DNA of 41,882 nt from Acidobacteriota bacterium. Its GTDB lineage: Bacteria > Acidobacteriota > Thermoanaerobaculia > Thermoanaerobaculales > Sulfomarinibacteraceae. Below are positions 38,981 through 41,882 of the stretch, piece after piece (the first letter of the stretch is position 1; each line of letters starts with the position of its first letter). Location: contig JAJDNH010000216.1 in NCBI GenBank assembly GCA_022340775.1, positions 1 to 41,882 of the forward strand. Direction: 5' to 3'. Under the pieces are notes generated by a model, which worked only from the letters and a program-made list of their open reading frames with translations, did no database searches and was not told the origin of the DNA. The translations under genes and the position numbers were made by a program.

Positions 38981-39988
38981 TCAGTCTACCAGCACCACCA
39001 GCTTGCCGGTGCTTTCCCGGCCCTGGAGCGCGGCGTGGGCGTCCGGCAGCTCCCCGAACCGGTAGCGCCCGCCGATCACGACGCGCAGCTGCCCGTCCCT
39101 GCGCGCCTCGAGCAGGCGCTCATGGCGCTCGTGCAGCTGCTCCGCAAGGGTCGGCACCAGCGACAGGTTGAAGCCCGCCAGGGTGCGCGTCCCGGAGACC
39201 AACGACAGCGGGTGCATGCAGCCCATCGCCAGCCACGCTCCGGCCGCCCGAAGCCAGCGGATCCGCCGCCGGCCGGAAGCCGCCGAGAACCCGTACAGCA
39301 CGTAGCGCCCGTCTCCCGCCAAATGGCGCCAGGCACGTCGAAACAGCCCCCCGCCGACCGAGTCCAGGATCAAATCCAGCCCGCCCCACTGGTCGGCAAC
39401 CTCCGCCCACTTGTCGTAGGCGACCGCCGCCTCCGCGCCGAGCTCGAGCGCAAAGGCACGCTTGCGTCCGGTCGAGGCCACCGCCAACACCCGCGCACCC
39501 TGCGCTCGGGCCAGCTGCAGGACCATGGTGCCGACCCCGCCGGCGGCGGCCGTCACCAGAACGCGCTCTCCCGGCCGCACCCGTCCCACGACGTTGAGCG
39601 CCCAGTCGGCCGTCAGTCCGGTCACCGCGAGGCCCGCCGCCTCGTCCCAGTCCATGTCCGCCGGGATCGGCGCGACGTGAGTCGTCGGCACCGCCACCAG
39701 CTCCGCGTGCCCGCCGAAGATCGGCACCGCGAACACGCGATCTCCCACCCCGAGGCCGCCGGCATTGCGGCCGACCGCCGTAACTTCGCCGGCGACCTCC
39801 ATGCCGGGCACGAACGGCGGCCGCGGCGTGTTCGGGTAGACACCGAGACGGGCCATGCAGTCGGCGAAGTTGAGGCCGATGGCCCGGACCCGCACCACGA
39901 CCTGACCGTCGCCCGGCACCGGCTCATCGACCTCGGTGAGGGTCAGTGCTTCCGGGGGACCCGGCCGACGAACGACCCAAGCGCGCAT
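38981..39988 (-). CDS. Zinc-independent quinone oxidoreductase-like MDR protein
   Basis: The protein (335 aa) is a medium-chain dehydrogenase/reductase. The N-terminal GroES-like domain contains NFADCMARLGVYP and PFVPGMEVAGEV. The Rossmann motif is AAAGGVGTMVLQLARAQGARV (GxGxxG region), followed by DSVGGGLFRRAW. Zinc-ligand residues of alcohol dehydrogenases are absent. The closest recognisable groups are NADPH:quinone oxidoreductases and VAT-1-like proteins, which reduce quinones or activated alkenes with NADPH. I use ATG 39988; the frame also has a TTG one codon earlier, and no strong ribosome site is seen. It precedes the DsbA-like gene by 16 bp. The substrate is unknown. Confidence 0.88.
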   Translation of the reverse strand: MRAWVVRRPGPPEALTLTEVDEPVPGDGQVVVRVRAIGLNFADCMARLGVYPNTPRPPFVPGMEVAGEVTAVGRNAGGLGVGDRVFAVPIFGGHAELVAVPTTHVAPIPADMDWDEAAGLAVTGLTADWALNVVGRVRPGERVLVTAAAGGVGTMVLQLARAQGARVLAVASTGRKRAFALELGAEAAVAYDKWAEVADQWGGLDLILDSVGGGLFRRAWRHLAGDGRYVLYGFSAASGRRRIRWLRAAGAWLAMGCMHPLSLVSGTRTLAGFNLSLVPTLAEQLHERHERLLEARRDGQLRVVIGGRYRFGELPDAHAALQGRESTGKLVVLVD

Positions 39989-40047
39989 CAATCAGCAACG
40001 GTCGCGAATCGGGCGCTACCCGGGACCGTCAGCACCGGGCCCATCAG

Positions 40048-41076
<1,029 letters not shown>

Positions 41077-41121
41077 GAGATCTCTCCTTCTGCGAGACCC
41101 GCAGCATGGTGGGACCAAACC

Positions 41122-41150
41122 ATCGTAGGGCTCGCCGCCCATCGCGTCAA
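41122..41150 (-). promoter_or_regulatory. Predicted sigma70-type promoter of recA
   Basis: On the minus strand TTGACG (41150-41145) and TACGAT (41127-41122) are separated by exactly 17 bp. The -35 box matches five of six consensus bases and the -10 four of six. Transcription should start near 41115, giving a leader of about 40 bases before the recA ATG. I see no CTGT-N8-ACAG LexA box overlapping it. Confidence 0.75.
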
Positions 41151-41309
41151 GCCACGCGGCGGGCGATCTTCGACGGCAATAGCTGGCACGAACTTCTTGG
41201 GCGCGACCGCTTGCTGCCGATCACAGCACGACGGCAGCCTTCGGTATGGCACAATGAATGGAGTTCTGTATCTGAGCAGCTTGCGGGGATCAGCGAAGGG
41301 GAGTGGCCT

Positions 41310-41882
41310 ATGACCCTCGCCGGAACCACAGTCGGCCACATCCGGCTACTCCGACGTCTCGGAAAGGGCGGGATGGGGGAGGTGTGGGAAGGGACGGACG
41401 AGACGCTCCGCCGGCAGGTCGCCGTCAAGGTGTTGCGCACCGACCGGCGGCTGGAACCGTCGGCTCAGCGGCGGTTTCTCCGCGAGGCCAGGATCCTCTC
41501 ACGTGTGGAACATCCCAACATCTGCCGCGTCCTCGACTACGTTCAGGGAGAGGATAACGACTACATCGTCCTGGAGCTGGTCGCCGGGACCACCCTCGCC
41601 GAGATGATGGAGAAGGACGTGCCCGCGGACGTTCGCCGCTCGGTCGCGGACCAGATCGCGGGCGCCCTGGCCGCCGCCCACGCCGTGAGCGTCGTCCACC
41701 GCGATCTCAAGCCGTCCAACATCATGGTCACCTCGGACGCCACCGTGAAGGTCCTCGACTTCGGGTTGGCGAGAACGGTCGATGCCGACCCGGACGAGCC
41801 CGAACAGCCCCCGGCCGCGGGGCCGCCGACTGGCTCCGTCTCCACCGCCGACGGTCTACTCACCGGCGCCGGTGCCGTGTTG
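41310..41882 (+). CDS. Serine/threonine protein kinase, 3' end beyond window
   Basis: An open frame of 191 codons runs off the right edge. It starts MTLAGTTVGHIRLLRRLGKGGMGEVWEG, a bacterial Hanks-type kinase glycine-rich loop. Then come the ATP-anchoring Lys in VAVKVLR, a Glu in the alphaC helix (FLREARIL), the catalytic HRDLKPSN loop and DFGLAR, the Mg-binding motif. The segment after DFG is rich in proline and glutamate and contains TGS, near the usual activation-loop position. The ATG has AAGGGGAG upstream. Typical relatives continue with a membrane span and sensor or TPR domains, which cannot be seen here. Such kinases are abundant in Acidobacteriota and Myxococcota. Confidence 0.95.
   Translation, partial: MTLAGTTVGHIRLLRRLGKGGMGEVWEGTDETLRRQVAVKVLRTDRRLEPSAQRRFLREARILSRVEHPNICRVLDYVQGEDNDYIVLELVAGTTLAEMMEKDVPADVRRSVADQIAGALAAAHAVSVVHRDLKPSNIMVTSDATVKVLDFGLARTVDADPDEPEQPPAAGPPTGSVSTADGLLTGAGAVL

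Noticed and set aside
41077-41309. LexA (SOS) box before recA
   Set aside because: I looked for CTGT-N8-ACAG or GAAC-N4-GTTC types around the promoter and saw none.

Overview
This is a G+C-rich (by eye about two thirds), densely coding bacterial window. Its centre (about 12-36 kb, all on the minus strand) is a dissimilatory sulfur-metabolism locus. The flanks hold cell-surface polysaccharide genes, glycosyltransferases, recA and the start of a serine/threonine kinase. The combination of dsrAB with dsrD, dsrN and a dsrL-type gene, DsrMK without JOP nearby, bacterial Ser/Thr kinases and this base composition fits a dsr-carrying Acidobacteriota-like organism. That placement is inference; no rRNA or other taxonomic marker was tested.

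Layout. Positions 1-8.4 kb carry an exported beta-propeller-like protein (cut by the window edge), an asparagine synthase of the AsnB type, an O-antigen-ligase-like membrane protein with a TPR tail, a GT4 glycosyltransferase, a DegT-type sugar aminotransferase and a GT-C membrane transferase. Positions 8.4-11.9 kb, on the plus strand, hold UDP-sugar dehydrogenase, an S4-domain protein, MTA/SAH deaminase and a small membrane protein. Positions 12.0-21.4 kb, on the minus strand, form one long operon ending in a good intrinsic terminator. In transcription order it is YeiH-like permease, dsrA, dsrB, dsrD, ferritin-like protein, dsrL-like, dsrN, HEAT protein, TPR protein, dsrC.

Positions 21.4-22.1 kb are a 752-bp non-coding region with two GTTAC-type operator sites and a repeat element whose last two copies form an imperfect inverted repeat of about 180 bp. 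Positions 22.1-26.7 kb hold dsrM-dsrK, a TVP38-type membrane protein and an exported double-rhodanese sulfurtransferase. Positions 26.8-35.8 kb hold a second long operon: a GltD/DsrL-like plus HdrD-like fusion protein, NuoG-like, NuoE-like and NuoF-like subunits, a CheY-like receiver and a RegB-like membrane histidine kinase. Positions 35.9-41.9 kb carry a small four-cysteine protein, a GT-C protein, a DsbA-like thiol protein, a quinone oxidoreductase-like protein, recA and a truncated Ser/Thr kinase.

How it may work together. DsrAB reduces (or, in reverse, forms) sulfite with DsrC as the sulfur-carrying partner; DsrMK links DsrC to the quinone pool; DsrN makes the sirohaem amide; DsrL couples DsrAB/C to NAD(P)H. 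The second operon looks like a soluble NADH-oxidising NuoEFG module joined to a one-polypeptide Hdr-like protein (FAD, Fe-S, two CCG domains) that has lost the NAD(P)H-binding domain of its GltD ancestor. I propose it as a NADH-linked, possibly electron-bifurcating, reductase for DsrC or another thiol/disulfide carrier. A recurring palindrome, GTNAC-N6-GTAAC, lies upstream of four transcription units of this locus and suggests a shared regulator that is not encoded in the window.
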